The notes under the pieces: generated by a model
Database searches by the model: none
What the model was told of the DNA's origin: nothing
What the model saw: only the letters and a program-made list of their open reading frames with translations
Part shown: positions 8,536 through 16,838 of the stretch, piece after piece
Position numbering within the stretch: position 1 is the first letter of the stretch
How the letters are laid out: every line of letters begins with the position of its first letter
Translations under genes and position numbers: made by a program
NCBI GenBank assembly: GCA_046302815.1
Contig: JBKCHO010000098.1
Location: 1-34,952, forward strand
Length of the DNA stretch: 34,952 nucleotides
Direction: 5' to 3'
Origin: JALRAP01 sp046302815
GTDB taxonomy: Bacteria; Bacteroidota; Bacteroidia; AKYH767-A; OLB10

Positions 8536-9852
8536 ATGAATATCACAGTTGTAGGAACGGGCTATGTAGGTTTGGTAACTGGCACATGCTTTGCCGAAAT
8601 GGGCAATCAGGTCATTTGTGTAGACATTGACCAGAAAAAGGTAGAGGCCATGCAGCAGGGCCGTATTCCTATCTATGAGCCTCATTTGGATGTTCTTTTC
8701 GAAAGGAATATCAAACAGGGGCGATTGATTTTTACAACAGATTTGGCAGCTGCGATAAAACCAGCCCAAGTTATTTTTCTAGCTCTACCCACTCCTCCCG
8801 GGGAAGATGGTTCGGCCGATTTAAGCTATGTATTGGGTGTTGCATCCAAGTTGGGTCAATTAATGGATTCATACAAGGTGGTTGTAAATAAGAGTACTGT
8901 TCCTGTAGGAACTGCAGAGAAAGTACATCATGCGATTGCTGCAAATTGCAAAGTAGAGTATGATGTGGTTTCCAATCCCGAATTTTTGCGCGAAGGATTT
9001 GCTGTGGATGATTTCATGAAGCCCGATCGAGTGGTCATAGGAACGGAATCGGAAAGGGCGCGAAAAATCATGTCTGAGCTTTATGCACCTTTCGTCAGAC
9101 AAGGCAATCCCATATACATGATGGATGCTCGATCTTCTGAACTCACCAAATACGCCGCAAACGCTTTTCTTGCCACCAAAATCACTTTCATGAATGAAAT
9201 CGCCAATCTTTGTGAGCGAACCGGTGCCAATGTGGATATGGTACGCATCGGAATTGGCTCTGACGATAGGATTGGTAAGCGGTTTCTTTTTGCGGGAATC
9301 GGATATGGTGGAAGCTGTTTCCCAAAGGATGTACAAGCCCTTGCTAAAACAGCAGATGAATACGGATATGATTTTCGCGTTTTGGACTCCGTGATGAAGG
9401 TAAATGCAACGCAACGAACAATCATTTTTGATAAGATCATGAGGTATTTCAATCATGATGTGAAAGGAAAGAAGATTGGTGTTTGGGGTTTGGCGTTTAA
9501 ACCTGATACCGACGATATCCGTGAAGCTCCTGCATTGTTTCTCATCGAAAAATTCTTAGAAGCAGGAGCTGTTATTTCTGTATTCGATCCCGAAGCCATG
9601 CCCAATGTGAAAAAGATCTTTGGAGAACGCATCAGTTATGCCCAGGATTCATACGAGGCAATTGCCCAGGCCGATGCTTTGTTGATTGCTACTGAATGGG
9701 CAGTGTTCCGTACCCCGGAATTCGAAAGGATTTCAAAGCTCATGAAAAACAAGGCTATTTTCGACGGTCGTAACCTATACGATCCTAGCAAAATGGCTCA
9801 ATTGGGATTTCATTATGAGAGCATCGGTCGCCAAACTTTAAAAAACGCTTAA
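8536..9852 (+). CDS. ugd: UDP-glucose 6-dehydrogenase
   Basis: A 438-residue NAD-dependent enzyme that oxidises UDP-glucose twice to UDP-glucuronate. An N-terminal Rossmann motif (VGTGYVGLVTGTCFAEMG) is followed by LPTPPGEDGSADLSYV, VNKSTVPVGTAEKV, the hinge helix ELTKYAANAFLATKI (K205) and GIGYGGSCFPKD with the catalytic thiolate C261 and D265. WGLAFKPDTDDIREAPA begins the C-terminal UDP-binding domain. Length is normal. The UDP-xylose synthase gene follows after one base, so its UDP-glucuronate is likely passed directly to that enzyme. Family features separate it from the UDP-GlcNAc-type dehydrogenase at 12444. Confidence 0.95.
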   Translation: MNITVVGTGYVGLVTGTCFAEMGNQVICVDIDQKKVEAMQQGRIPIYEPHLDVLFERNIKQGRLIFTTDLAAAIKPAQVIFLALPTPPGEDGSADLSYVLGVASKLGQLMDSYKVVVNKSTVPVGTAEKVHHAIAANCKVEYDVVSNPEFLREGFAVDDFMKPDRVVIGTESERARKIMSELYAPFVRQGNPIYMMDARSSELTKYAANAFLATKITFMNEIANLCERTGANVDMVRIGIGSDDRIGKRFLFAGIGYGGSCFPKDVQALAKTADEYGYDFRVLDSVMKVNATQRTIIFDKIMRYFNHDVKGKKIGVWGLAFKPDTDDIREAPALFLIEKFLEAGAVISVFDPEAMPNVKKIFGERISYAQDSYEAIAQADALLIATEWAVFRTPEFERISKLMKNKAIFDGRNLYDPSKMAQLGFHYESIGRQTLKNA

Positions 9853-9853
9853 C

Positions 9854-10831
9854 ATGGCAGAGCGCAAAAGAATTTTGATCACCGGTGCGGCCGGTTTTCT
9901 AGGGTCACACCTTTGTGATCGTTTCATCAAAGAGGGTTATCATGTGATTGGCATGGATAACCTTATTACAGGTGACTTGGTGAACATTCAGCACCTGTTT
10001 AAGCTCGAGCAATTCGAGTTCTACCACCACGATGTGAGCAAGTTTGTTTTTGTTCCAGGAGAATTGCATTATATTCTGCATTTTGCATCGCCTGCTAGCC
10101 CCATAGATTATTTGAAAATACCTATCCAAACGCTCAAGGTTGGATCTTTGGGAACACATAACCTGCTCGGACTTGCCCGTGTGAAAAAAGCTAGAATTTT
10201 GGTGGCTTCCACTTCTGAGGTGTATGGAGATCCAACAGTGCATCCGCAAACGGAGGATTATTGGGGTAATGTGAATCCTGTTGGACCTCGAGGCGTTTAT
10301 GACGAGGCCAAGCGATTTCAAGAGGCCATAACCATGGCATACCACACCTATCATGGATTGGAAACCCGTATCGTAAGAATTTTCAATACCTATGGACCTC
10401 GTATGCGTTTGAATGATGGTCGTGTACTGCCAGCGTTTATTGGGCAGGCTCTCCGCGGCGAGGATCTTACTGTATTTGGTGACGGATCACAAACCCGTTC
10501 GTTCTGTTATGTCGACGATTTGATAGAAGGCATATACCGTTTATTGATGAGTGATTGTGTTTATCCCGTAAACATTGGAAACCCTTCTGAAATAACGATT
10601 CGCGAATTTGGCGAGGAGATATTGAAACTTACCGGTTCCGATGTCAAGATGATAATGAAGCCACTTCCACAAGATGATCCTAAACAAAGGCGTCCAGATA
10701 TCTCCAAGGCTAAAGAGATTTTGGGATGGGAGCCGAAGGTTGGACGAGCCGAAGGTCTTCGTTTAACTTATGAGTATTTCAAAGGATTGCCCAAGGAAGA
10801 ATTATATAAAACCGCATATCGCTTCAGCTGA
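9854..10831 (+). CDS. uxs: UDP-glucuronate decarboxylase (UDP-xylose synthase)
   Basis: A 325-residue extended short-chain dehydrogenase/reductase that oxidises, decarboxylates and re-reduces UDP-glucuronate to UDP-xylose. Evidence: GAAGFLGSHLCD (NAD binding), HFASPASPIDYLKIPIQTLKVG, STSEVYGDP (T/S and E122), PRGVYDEAKRFQE with the YxxxK pair Y149/K153, RIFNTYGPRMRLNDGRVLP, and GDGSQTRSFCYVDDLIEG; all are characteristic of the UXS subfamily. It starts one base after ugd ends and its TGA stop shares its last base with the ATG of the next gene. UDP-xylose or a UDP-4-keto-pentose derivative is therefore a probable precursor. Confidence 0.92.
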   Translation: MAERKRILITGAAGFLGSHLCDRFIKEGYHVIGMDNLITGDLVNIQHLFKLEQFEFYHHDVSKFVFVPGELHYILHFASPASPIDYLKIPIQTLKVGSLGTHNLLGLARVKKARILVASTSEVYGDPTVHPQTEDYWGNVNPVGPRGVYDEAKRFQEAITMAYHTYHGLETRIVRIFNTYGPRMRLNDGRVLPAFIGQALRGEDLTVFGDGSQTRSFCYVDDLIEGIYRLLMSDCVYPVNIGNPSEITIREFGEEILKLTGSDVKMIMKPLPQDDPKQRRPDISKAKEILGWEPKVGRAEGLRLTYEYFKGLPKEELYKTAYRFS

Positions 10832-11409
10832 TGACAACTGCCGATTTCTTTGTGCATGAATCCTCTTATGTAGATGAAGGTTGTGTCATCGGCAAGGGAA
10901 CTCGTATTTGGCATTTTTCACACATTATGACGGGTTGTGAAATTGGCGAGGGTTGTAATATAGGGCAGAATGTGGTGGTTTCTCCTGGAGTCCGACTTGG
11001 AAACAATGTAAAGATTCAGAACAATGTGTCTGTATATACTGGGGTTGTGTGCGAGGATGATGTTTTTCTTGGCCCGAGTATGGTATTTACAAATGTTACC
11101 AACCCTAGAAGCGCTGTAAACAGAAGAGGAGAGTACAAAGAGACTCTTGTACGCAAAGGCGCTACTATTGGTGCTAACGCTACAATAGTTTGTGGACATT
11201 GTATAGGTGCTCATGCGTTCATAGGTGCAGGGGCTGTTGTAACCAAAGATGTTCCCGATTTTGCATTAGTGGTAGGTAATCCGGCTAGGCAAACGGGTTG
11301 GATGAGCAGGTTTGGACACAAACTTTCATTCGGATCCGATGGTATTGCAGTTTGTCCCGAAAGCAAAGAAAAGTATAAACTGGAAGGCGGTCTTGTATCG
11401 CTATTGTAA
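10831..11409 (+). CDS. wbpD: Left-handed beta-helix N-acetyltransferase, WbpD-like
   Basis: A 192-residue hexapeptide-repeat acetyltransferase predicted to transfer acetyl from acetyl-CoA to the 3-amino group of UDP-2-acetamido-3-amino-2,3-dideoxyuronic acid. Hexapeptide turns run from about residue 15 to 145 (VIGKGTRIWHFSHIM, IGQNVVVSPGVRLGNNVKIQ, IGANATIVCGHCIGAHAFIG). The signature VFTNVTNPRSAVNRRGEYK and VVGNPARQTGWMSRFG are specific to the WbpD/WlbB group. The C-terminal CPESKEKYKLEGG tail is also common there. Start and stop codons overlap uxs by one base (TGATG), so translation is coupled. Confidence 0.88.
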   Translation: MTTADFFVHESSYVDEGCVIGKGTRIWHFSHIMTGCEIGEGCNIGQNVVVSPGVRLGNNVKIQNNVSVYTGVVCEDDVFLGPSMVFTNVTNPRSAVNRRGEYKETLVRKGATIGANATIVCGHCIGAHAFIGAGAVVTKDVPDFALVVGNPARQTGWMSRFGHKLSFGSDGIAVCPESKEKYKLEGGLVSLL

Positions 11410-11416
11410 CTTAACC

Positions 11417-12439
11417 ATGTCAGAAAAGATACGATTTGCAATTATTGGCCATGGGCACATAGGAAAAAGACACGCCGAAATGGTGCGTCGAGATCCCGAT
11501 GCGCAACTGGTTGCTGTTTGCGATATCGCCGAACAAGATATATCTGGTTTGGATGTGCCTTTTTTCAAATCGGCTGAGGCGCTGCTTCATTCGGGATTGG
11601 AATTTGATGTTGTCAATGTTTGCACACCCAACGGTCTGCATGCTTCGCATGCCATGATGGCTATCCAGGCAGGCAAGCATGTGGTTGTTGAAAAACCAAT
11701 GGCCCTTTCAAAGGCATCATGCGAAGAATTGATTCATGCTGGTTTGGCCAAGGGGGTCAATATTTTCTGTGTAATGCAAAACCGGTATTCGCCTCCAGCG
11801 AAATGGTTGAAGGAAATTGTAAGTGGTGGAATACTGGGTGATGTATACATGGTTCAATTGAACTGTTATTGGAATCGGGATGACCGCTACTATAAAAAGG
11901 GTGGTTGGAAAGGGACTGAAATCCTGGATGGAGGGACCTTGTTCACCCAGTTTTCTCATTTCGTTGACATCATGTATTGGGTGTTCGGTGACATTACCGA
12001 TATAGATGGGAAGTTTGCTGATTTCTGTCACCAACAATCAACCGAGTTTGAGGACAGTGGCATGGTTAACTTTCGCTTTCTGAAGGGCGGATTGGGATGT
12101 ATCAATTATTCTACTGCCGTGTGGGACCGCAACATGGAGTCCTCTATCACCGTGACCGGCAGCAATGGAAGCCTGAAAATCGGCGGTCAATATATGAATG
12201 AGGTTGAATATTGCCATATCAAAGATTATGTGATGCCTGAATTGGAGGAATCATCTCCGGCAAATGATTACGGGGCATACAAGGGTTCAGCCTCCAACCA
12301 TCACTTTATTATCCGTAATGTCATTGAGACCCTTCAAGGTCGAACGACAATCACTACAAATGCACTTGAGGGGTTGAAGGTTGTTGAAATAATCGAATCC
12401 ATTTACGACCTCCGTAACAGGTCCAAATCAATTAAGTGA
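11417..12439 (+). CDS. wbpB: Gfo/Idh/MocA oxidoreductase, WbpB-like
   Basis: A 340-residue NAD(P)-dependent sugar oxidoreductase, probably oxidising C3 of UDP-2-acetamido-2-deoxyuronic acid to the 3-keto intermediate that the WbpE homologue aminates. ATG 11417 is chosen because it starts the Rossmann strand directly (MSEKIRFAIIGHGHIGKRHA); the longer frame back to 11312 would overlap wbpD by about 100 bp and adds unrelated residues. Other features are VCTPNGLHASHAMMAIQAGK and the conserved VVEKPMALS (E92-K93-P94). The second half carries the NRYSPPAKWLK and GGTLFTQFSHFVDIMYW segments typical of the WbpB/WlbA group. It lies 7 bp after wbpD. Confidence 0.87.
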   Translation: MSEKIRFAIIGHGHIGKRHAEMVRRDPDAQLVAVCDIAEQDISGLDVPFFKSAEALLHSGLEFDVVNVCTPNGLHASHAMMAIQAGKHVVVEKPMALSKASCEELIHAGLAKGVNIFCVMQNRYSPPAKWLKEIVSGGILGDVYMVQLNCYWNRDDRYYKKGGWKGTEILDGGTLFTQFSHFVDIMYWVFGDITDIDGKFADFCHQQSTEFEDSGMVNFRFLKGGLGCINYSTAVWDRNMESSITVTGSNGSLKIGGQYMNEVEYCHIKDYVMPELEESSPANDYGAYKGSASNHHFIIRNVIETLQGRTTITTNALEGLKVVEIIESIYDLRNRSKSIK

Positions 12440-12443
12440 TATC

Positions 12444-13733
12444 ATGCTTAAAGAGATTTTATCTGGTGAAAAGAAGATCGGTGTCATCGGTCTTGGATAT
12501 GTTGGATTGCCCATCGCTTTGGAGTTTGCCAAAAAAGCTGGAGTCATTGGCTTCGACATCAACGCAAAAAGGGTTGAAATGATGCGTAACAGAATAGATC
12601 CAAGTGGAGAACTTGAACCCGAGGCATTCGATGGTTGCAACATCACCTTCACCGATTCGGAAGATGTTTTAAGGCAAGCATCCTTCTTTATAGTTGCTGT
12701 TCCAACACCCATCGATGAACATAGATTGCCCGACTTGAAGCCTGTGCTTTCCGCTTCTGCTACCATTGGGCGCGTTTTGAAAAAGGGCGACTATGTGGTT
12801 TTTGAGTCTACTGTTTATCCCGGTTGTACCGAAGAGGATTGCCTTCCTGTAATCGAGGATTTGTCAGGACTTAAGAACATTGCCGACTTTAAGTTGGGAT
12901 ATTCTCCTGAGCGAATCAATCCGGGTGACAAGGAGCATACGCTTGCAAAAATCGTCAAGGTGGTTTCGGGTTGTGATGCGGAATCATTGGAGGAGATAGC
13001 TGGTGTTTATGAGTTGGTGGTTCAGGCCGGTGTTCATAAAGCATCCTCTATCAAAGTGGCTGAGGCAGCAAAAATCATTGAGAATACCCAACGCGATGTC
13101 AATATTGCTTTGATGAATGAGCTTTCCATCATTTTCAATAAGATGGGCATTAATACATTTGAGGTTTTGGAAGCGGCAGGAACCAAGTGGAACTTTTTGA
13201 AGTTCAAGCCGGGATTGGTAGGTGGTCATTGTATCGGAGTGGATCCTTATTATTTGACTTATAAGGCACAGGAATTGGGTTACCATGCACAAATCATCAA
13301 CAGCGGACGAAGTGTTAATGACTCCATGGGCTTTTATGTTACCAAACAAACCGTCAAAAAACTTATTGCAGCTGGAAAAGATCCAGGTAAATCGAAGGTT
13401 CTTGTTATGGGAGCTACCTTTAAGGAGGATGTTGAGGATATCCGCAACTCCAAAATAGCGGATGTGGTCAATGAATTTATCTCTTTTGGAGTAACGGTAC
13501 ATGTTGTCGATCCGCATGCGAACTCCGATGAATTGATGCATGAATACGGGTTTGGATTGGTTTCAAAACCCGATAACGACTACGATGCAATCATATTGGC
13601 TGTGAATCATAAGGAGTATTCGAATCTCGACGAAGAGACTATTGGTAAAATGTGCGGCGACAAGGCCATTGTAGTTGACCTTAAGGGTGTATTGAGAGGA
13701 AAAGTAAGCGGTTTGACTTATTGGAGTTTGTAA
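12444..13733 (+). CDS. UDP-N-acetyl-hexosamine 6-dehydrogenase, WbpO/TviB-like
   Basis: A 429-residue nucleotide-sugar dehydrogenase that oxidises C6 of UDP-GlcNAc or UDP-GalNAc to the uronic acid. It belongs to the WbpO/TviB subgroup, not the glucose type: IGLGYVGLPIALEFAKK, VAVPTPIDEHRLPDL, FESTVYPGCTEEDCLPVIE, the diagnostic LGYSPERINPGDKEHTL, VKVVSGC, and GGHCIGVDPYYLTYKAQELG with catalytic C263. The C-terminal domain begins at MGATFKEDVEDIRNSK. It sits directly after the WbpB homologue and three genes before a WbpP-like C4 epimerase, so either the GlcNAcA or the GalNAcA route is possible; the sequence does not settle it. Confidence 0.88.
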   Translation: MLKEILSGEKKIGVIGLGYVGLPIALEFAKKAGVIGFDINAKRVEMMRNRIDPSGELEPEAFDGCNITFTDSEDVLRQASFFIVAVPTPIDEHRLPDLKPVLSASATIGRVLKKGDYVVFESTVYPGCTEEDCLPVIEDLSGLKNIADFKLGYSPERINPGDKEHTLAKIVKVVSGCDAESLEEIAGVYELVVQAGVHKASSIKVAEAAKIIENTQRDVNIALMNELSIIFNKMGINTFEVLEAAGTKWNFLKFKPGLVGGHCIGVDPYYLTYKAQELGYHAQIINSGRSVNDSMGFYVTKQTVKKLIAAGKDPGKSKVLVMGATFKEDVEDIRNSKIADVVNEFISFGVTVHVVDPHANSDELMHEYGFGLVSKPDNDYDAIILAVNHKEYSNLDEETIGKMCGDKAIVVDLKGVLRGKVSGLTYWSL

Positions 13734-13743
13734 GCTTCCACAA

Positions 13744-14790
13744 ATGGCAGGTAAACAAAAAATATTGGTTACGGGCGGAACCGGTTTCATCGGTTCCCAC
13801 ACTGTTGTGCAACTGATTAATTCTGGTTTTGAGGTATTGATTGTGGATGACTTATCCAATTCAAGGGTGGAGGTTTTGGATTCCATTCGTAAAATTACTG
13901 GAGTCGCTCCTTTGTTTGAATGCTTTGATTTATGTGATTTTGACACTACAAACAACTTCTTTGCAAAATATAAGCCGGATGCAGTTATACATTTTGCAGC
14001 AAAAAAGGCGGTTGGTGAGTCAGTTCAACTTCCTTTGCTCTATTACAGAACCAATTTGGTTTCGTTGATGAATATCATGGAAGCATCGATTGCAAATGGA
14101 TGCCACAAAATGGTGTTTTCTTCCTCTTGTACCGTGTACGGTCAGCCGGATGTCAACCCTGTTGGCGAATCTGCTCCATTGCAAAAGGCAGAATCACCAT
14201 ATGGTAATACAAAAAAGATTTGCGAGGAAATGTTGAGTGATTTTGCAAAGGTAAATCCATTCGGCGTTATTTCCTTGCGCTATTTCAATCCGGTTGGTGC
14301 ACATGAATCAGCTCTTATTGGAGAGTATCCACTTGGTCCTCCATCTAATCTTATGCCAGTACTTACCCAAACCGCTATTGGGAAACGCAGCTCATTCCAG
14401 ATATTTGGTAATGACTACAACACTCCCGATGGTACTTGTATCAGGGATTACATACATGTTGTGGATTTGGCAAATGCACATGTTGCCGCAATCGAAAAAT
14501 TGAATACTGAAAGCTTGGTCAATCGAATCTCATATTACAATATTGGTACTGGTAATGGTGTCTCGGTAAAGGATATGGTTGACGCCTTTGAGCGCACCAA
14601 TGATTTGAAATTAAATTACACTTACGCTTCTCGCAGACCTGGTGATATTGAACAGGTTTGGGCCGATAATACCAAGGCTGTTGCCGAATTGGGGTGGAGC
14701 GCCAAGCATGATTTGGAAGATATGGTTCGAAGTGCTTGGAAATGGGAGCGTAATGTAAAGGTTATGGATCTTAATAATTCAACGAAATGA
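13744..14790 (+). CDS. galE: UDP-glucose 4-epimerase
   Basis: A 348-residue extended SDR enzyme interconverting UDP-glucose and UDP-galactose. Motifs: VTGGTGFIGSHTVVQL, HFAAKKAVGESVQLPLLYYR, FSSSCTVYGQP, SPYGNTKKICEEM with Y153/K157, LRYFNPVGAHESALIGE, and DGTCIRDYIHVVDLANAHV. These are the standard GalE blocks, and the long ALIGEYPLGPPSNLMPVL loop separates it from the WbpP-type epimerase at 15862. It overlaps rmlB by 4 bp (ATGA), indicating an operon with coupled translation. Confidence 0.95.
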   Translation: MAGKQKILVTGGTGFIGSHTVVQLINSGFEVLIVDDLSNSRVEVLDSIRKITGVAPLFECFDLCDFDTTNNFFAKYKPDAVIHFAAKKAVGESVQLPLLYYRTNLVSLMNIMEASIANGCHKMVFSSSCTVYGQPDVNPVGESAPLQKAESPYGNTKKICEEMLSDFAKVNPFGVISLRYFNPVGAHESALIGEYPLGPPSNLMPVLTQTAIGKRSSFQIFGNDYNTPDGTCIRDYIHVVDLANAHVAAIEKLNTESLVNRISYYNIGTGNGVSVKDMVDAFERTNDLKLNYTYASRRPGDIEQVWADNTKAVAELGWSAKHDLEDMVRSAWKWERNVKVMDLNNSTK

Positions 14791-15848
14791 AAATTTTAGT
14801 CACAGGAGGAGCTGGCTTTATTGGAAGTCATGTCGTGCGCAGATTGGTAACTCGATATCCGAATCATCACATCCTGAATTTGGATGCCCTTACCTATGCA
14901 GGTAATTTGGAGAACATAAAGGATATTCAGAATGCCGAAAATCACACATTCATTAAGGGTGATATCACAGATGCGGATTTTATAGATGGGTTGTTTTCTA
15001 TCGAGCAAATAGATGCTGTGATTCACCTAGCTGCAGAATCACATGTTGACAGGAGCATTACCGATCCGCTTATTTTTGTTAAGACCAATGTGCTCGGCAC
15101 CGCCACCTTGTTGAATGCTGCCCGAAGGGCATGGTCTAACGACAGTGGTTTCAAACCGGGCTCCAGGTTTTATCATGTGTCTACCGATGAAGTATATGGC
15201 TCACTAGGTGAAACCGGATTTTTTACTGAATCCACACCATATGATCCTCGAAGTCCATATTCTGCTTCAAAGGCATCCTCCGATCATTTAGTGCGAGCCT
15301 ATGGCCATACCTACGGAATGCCAATTGTCATTTCAAATTGTTCCAATAACTACGGCTCTCACCATTTCCCAGAGAAACTCATCCCACTTATGATCAATAA
15401 TGTAGTTAACTCCAAGCCACTACCTGTTTATGGCAAGGGTGATAATGTGCGTGATTGGTTATGGGTCGAAGATCATGCATCTGCCATTGATGTGATTTTT
15501 CATACCGGAAAAAATGGAGAAACTTACAACATAGGCGGAAACAACGAGTGGAAGAACATCGATTTAGTGAATCTGTTGTGTAAGCTTATGGACGAGAAGC
15601 TTGGTCGAGAACCAGGCACTTCAGCCAAACTAATCACCTATGTTAAAGATCGAGCCGGGCATGACCACCGATATGCTATTGATGCATCCAAGTTAAAACG
15701 CGATTTGGGTTGGGAACCATCTATACAATTTGAAGAGGGTTTATCGAAAACAATCGATTGGTATTTATCCAACCGTGAATGGATTGACCGTGTAACATCC
15801 GGCGAATACATGACCTATTACGAGAAACAATATCACACCCGCCATTGA
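14787..15848 (+). CDS. rmlB: dTDP-glucose 4,6-dehydratase
   Basis: A 353-residue SDR enzyme converting dTDP-glucose to dTDP-4-keto-6-deoxyglucose. Evidence: VTGGAGFIGSHVVRRL, HLAAESHVDRSI, VSTDEVYGSL with the acid/base pair D134/E135, SPYSASKASSDHLVRAY with Y158/K162, NCSNNYGSHHFPEKLIPLMI, and VRDWLWVEDHASAI. All catalytic residues are present. The other rhamnose genes rmlA, rmlC and rmlD are absent from the window, so the keto sugar may go to rhamnose elsewhere or to another deoxysugar. Start overlaps galE by 4 bp. Confidence 0.95.
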   Translation: MKILVTGGAGFIGSHVVRRLVTRYPNHHILNLDALTYAGNLENIKDIQNAENHTFIKGDITDADFIDGLFSIEQIDAVIHLAAESHVDRSITDPLIFVKTNVLGTATLLNAARRAWSNDSGFKPGSRFYHVSTDEVYGSLGETGFFTESTPYDPRSPYSASKASSDHLVRAYGHTYGMPIVISNCSNNYGSHHFPEKLIPLMINNVVNSKPLPVYGKGDNVRDWLWVEDHASAIDVIFHTGKNGETYNIGGNNEWKNIDLVNLLCKLMDEKLGREPGTSAKLITYVKDRAGHDHRYAIDASKLKRDLGWEPSIQFEEGLSKTIDWYLSNREWIDRVTSGEYMTYYEKQYHTRH

Positions 15849-15861
15849 TAAACAGCAACAG

Positions 15862-16836
15862 ATGTTCCACACGAATGAAATAAAAGACAAGTCATTTCTG
15901 ATTACCGGAGGTGCTGGTTTTATTGGTTCCAACATAGCAGATTACCTGATCAGCAATGGTGCCCGCCTGGTTCGTGTGTTGGATAATATGAGTAATGGTT
16001 TCATGGTGAATGTTCAGCCTTATCTTGGATTGAACTCCTATGAGTTTATCGAGGGAGATATAACCGATATCGATACCTGCAGGCATGCTATGAAAGGTAT
16101 AGACATGGTTACTCATCAGGCTGCTCTCGGCTCGGTTCCGCGTTCCATTGCACATCCTGATCTCACACATGCATCCAATGTGAATGGTTTTCTGAATATG
16201 TTGATTGCCTCCAGGGATGCACATATAGAGCGCTTTGTTTATGCAAGTTCCTCATCAGTATATGGTGACATTACCGATTCCCCCAAAGTGGAGTACCGTA
16301 CTGGGAAGCTTTTATCGCCTTATGCGGTTTCCAAAATGACCAACGAGCTTTATGCTGGAGTATTTGGGCATAACTACGGAATGAAGATTGTTGGACTCAG
16401 GTACTTTAATGTTTATGGACAGCGACAGGATCCCTCTGGTCCCTACGCCGCGGTTATTCCACTTTTTATGGATGCGGTTCTCAATAACAAAGATGCATAC
16501 ATAAACGGTGACGGAGAGCAAACACGGGACTTCACTCATGTGAGCAACGCGGTTCAAGCCAACATTCGCGCTTTATTTACAACAAACCTAGAGGCTTTCG
16601 GAAAGGTGTACAATGTTGCCGTTGGCGAGAGCATTACCGTTAACCAGCTCTTTGATGAGATTGCCGCAATTGCAGGGAAAAAGATGAAACCCATTCATCG
16701 GTCAGACCGTCCAGGAGATGTGCGCAGCTCACTGGCAGATGTGTCACTGGCACGAAAATATCTTGGATACGAACCCCAAGTAAGAATTCGTGAAGGTTTA
16801 ACTCAAACTTACGAGTGGTTCAAATCCACATATTGA
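15862..16836 (+). CDS. wbpP: UDP-N-acetylglucosamine 4-epimerase, WbpP/TviC-like
   Basis: A 324-residue SDR epimerase. It shares the blocks characteristic of WbpP/TviC rather than GalE: THQAALGSVPRSIAHPDLTH, VNGFLNMLIASRDAHIERFVY, ASSSSVYGD, LSPYAVSKMTNELYAGVF with Y154/K158, LRYFNVYGQRQDPSGPYAAVIP, and INGDGEQTRDFTHVSNAVQAN. It probably interconverts UDP-GlcNAc and UDP-GalNAc, or their uronic acids. Together with the WbpO/TviB-like dehydrogenase at 12444 it could supply UDP-GalNAcA, as in Pseudomonas O6 antigen or Vi antigen. It ends two bases before the CpsB start codon. Confidence 0.87.
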   Translation: MFHTNEIKDKSFLITGGAGFIGSNIADYLISNGARLVRVLDNMSNGFMVNVQPYLGLNSYEFIEGDITDIDTCRHAMKGIDMVTHQAALGSVPRSIAHPDLTHASNVNGFLNMLIASRDAHIERFVYASSSSVYGDITDSPKVEYRTGKLLSPYAVSKMTNELYAGVFGHNYGMKIVGLRYFNVYGQRQDPSGPYAAVIPLFMDAVLNNKDAYINGDGEQTRDFTHVSNAVQANIRALFTTNLEAFGKVYNVAVGESITVNQLFDEIAAIAGKKMKPIHRSDRPGDVRSSLADVSLARKYLGYEPQVRIREGLTQTYEWFKSTY

Positions 16837-16838
16837 AA

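Noticed and set aside
8869..9456. 195-codon minus-strand frame opposite ugd
   Set aside because: It is entirely within the well-supported ugd gene and its translation has no recognisable domain or sensible composition.
11312..11416. Extended N-terminus of the WbpB homologue from 11312
   Set aside because: It would overlap wbpD by about 100 bp; the Rossmann fold starts at ATG 11417.
16815..16838. GTG start at 16815 for the CpsB phosphatase
   Set aside because: It lies inside wbpP and adds residues unrelated to the family; ATG 16839 directly follows the wbpP stop.
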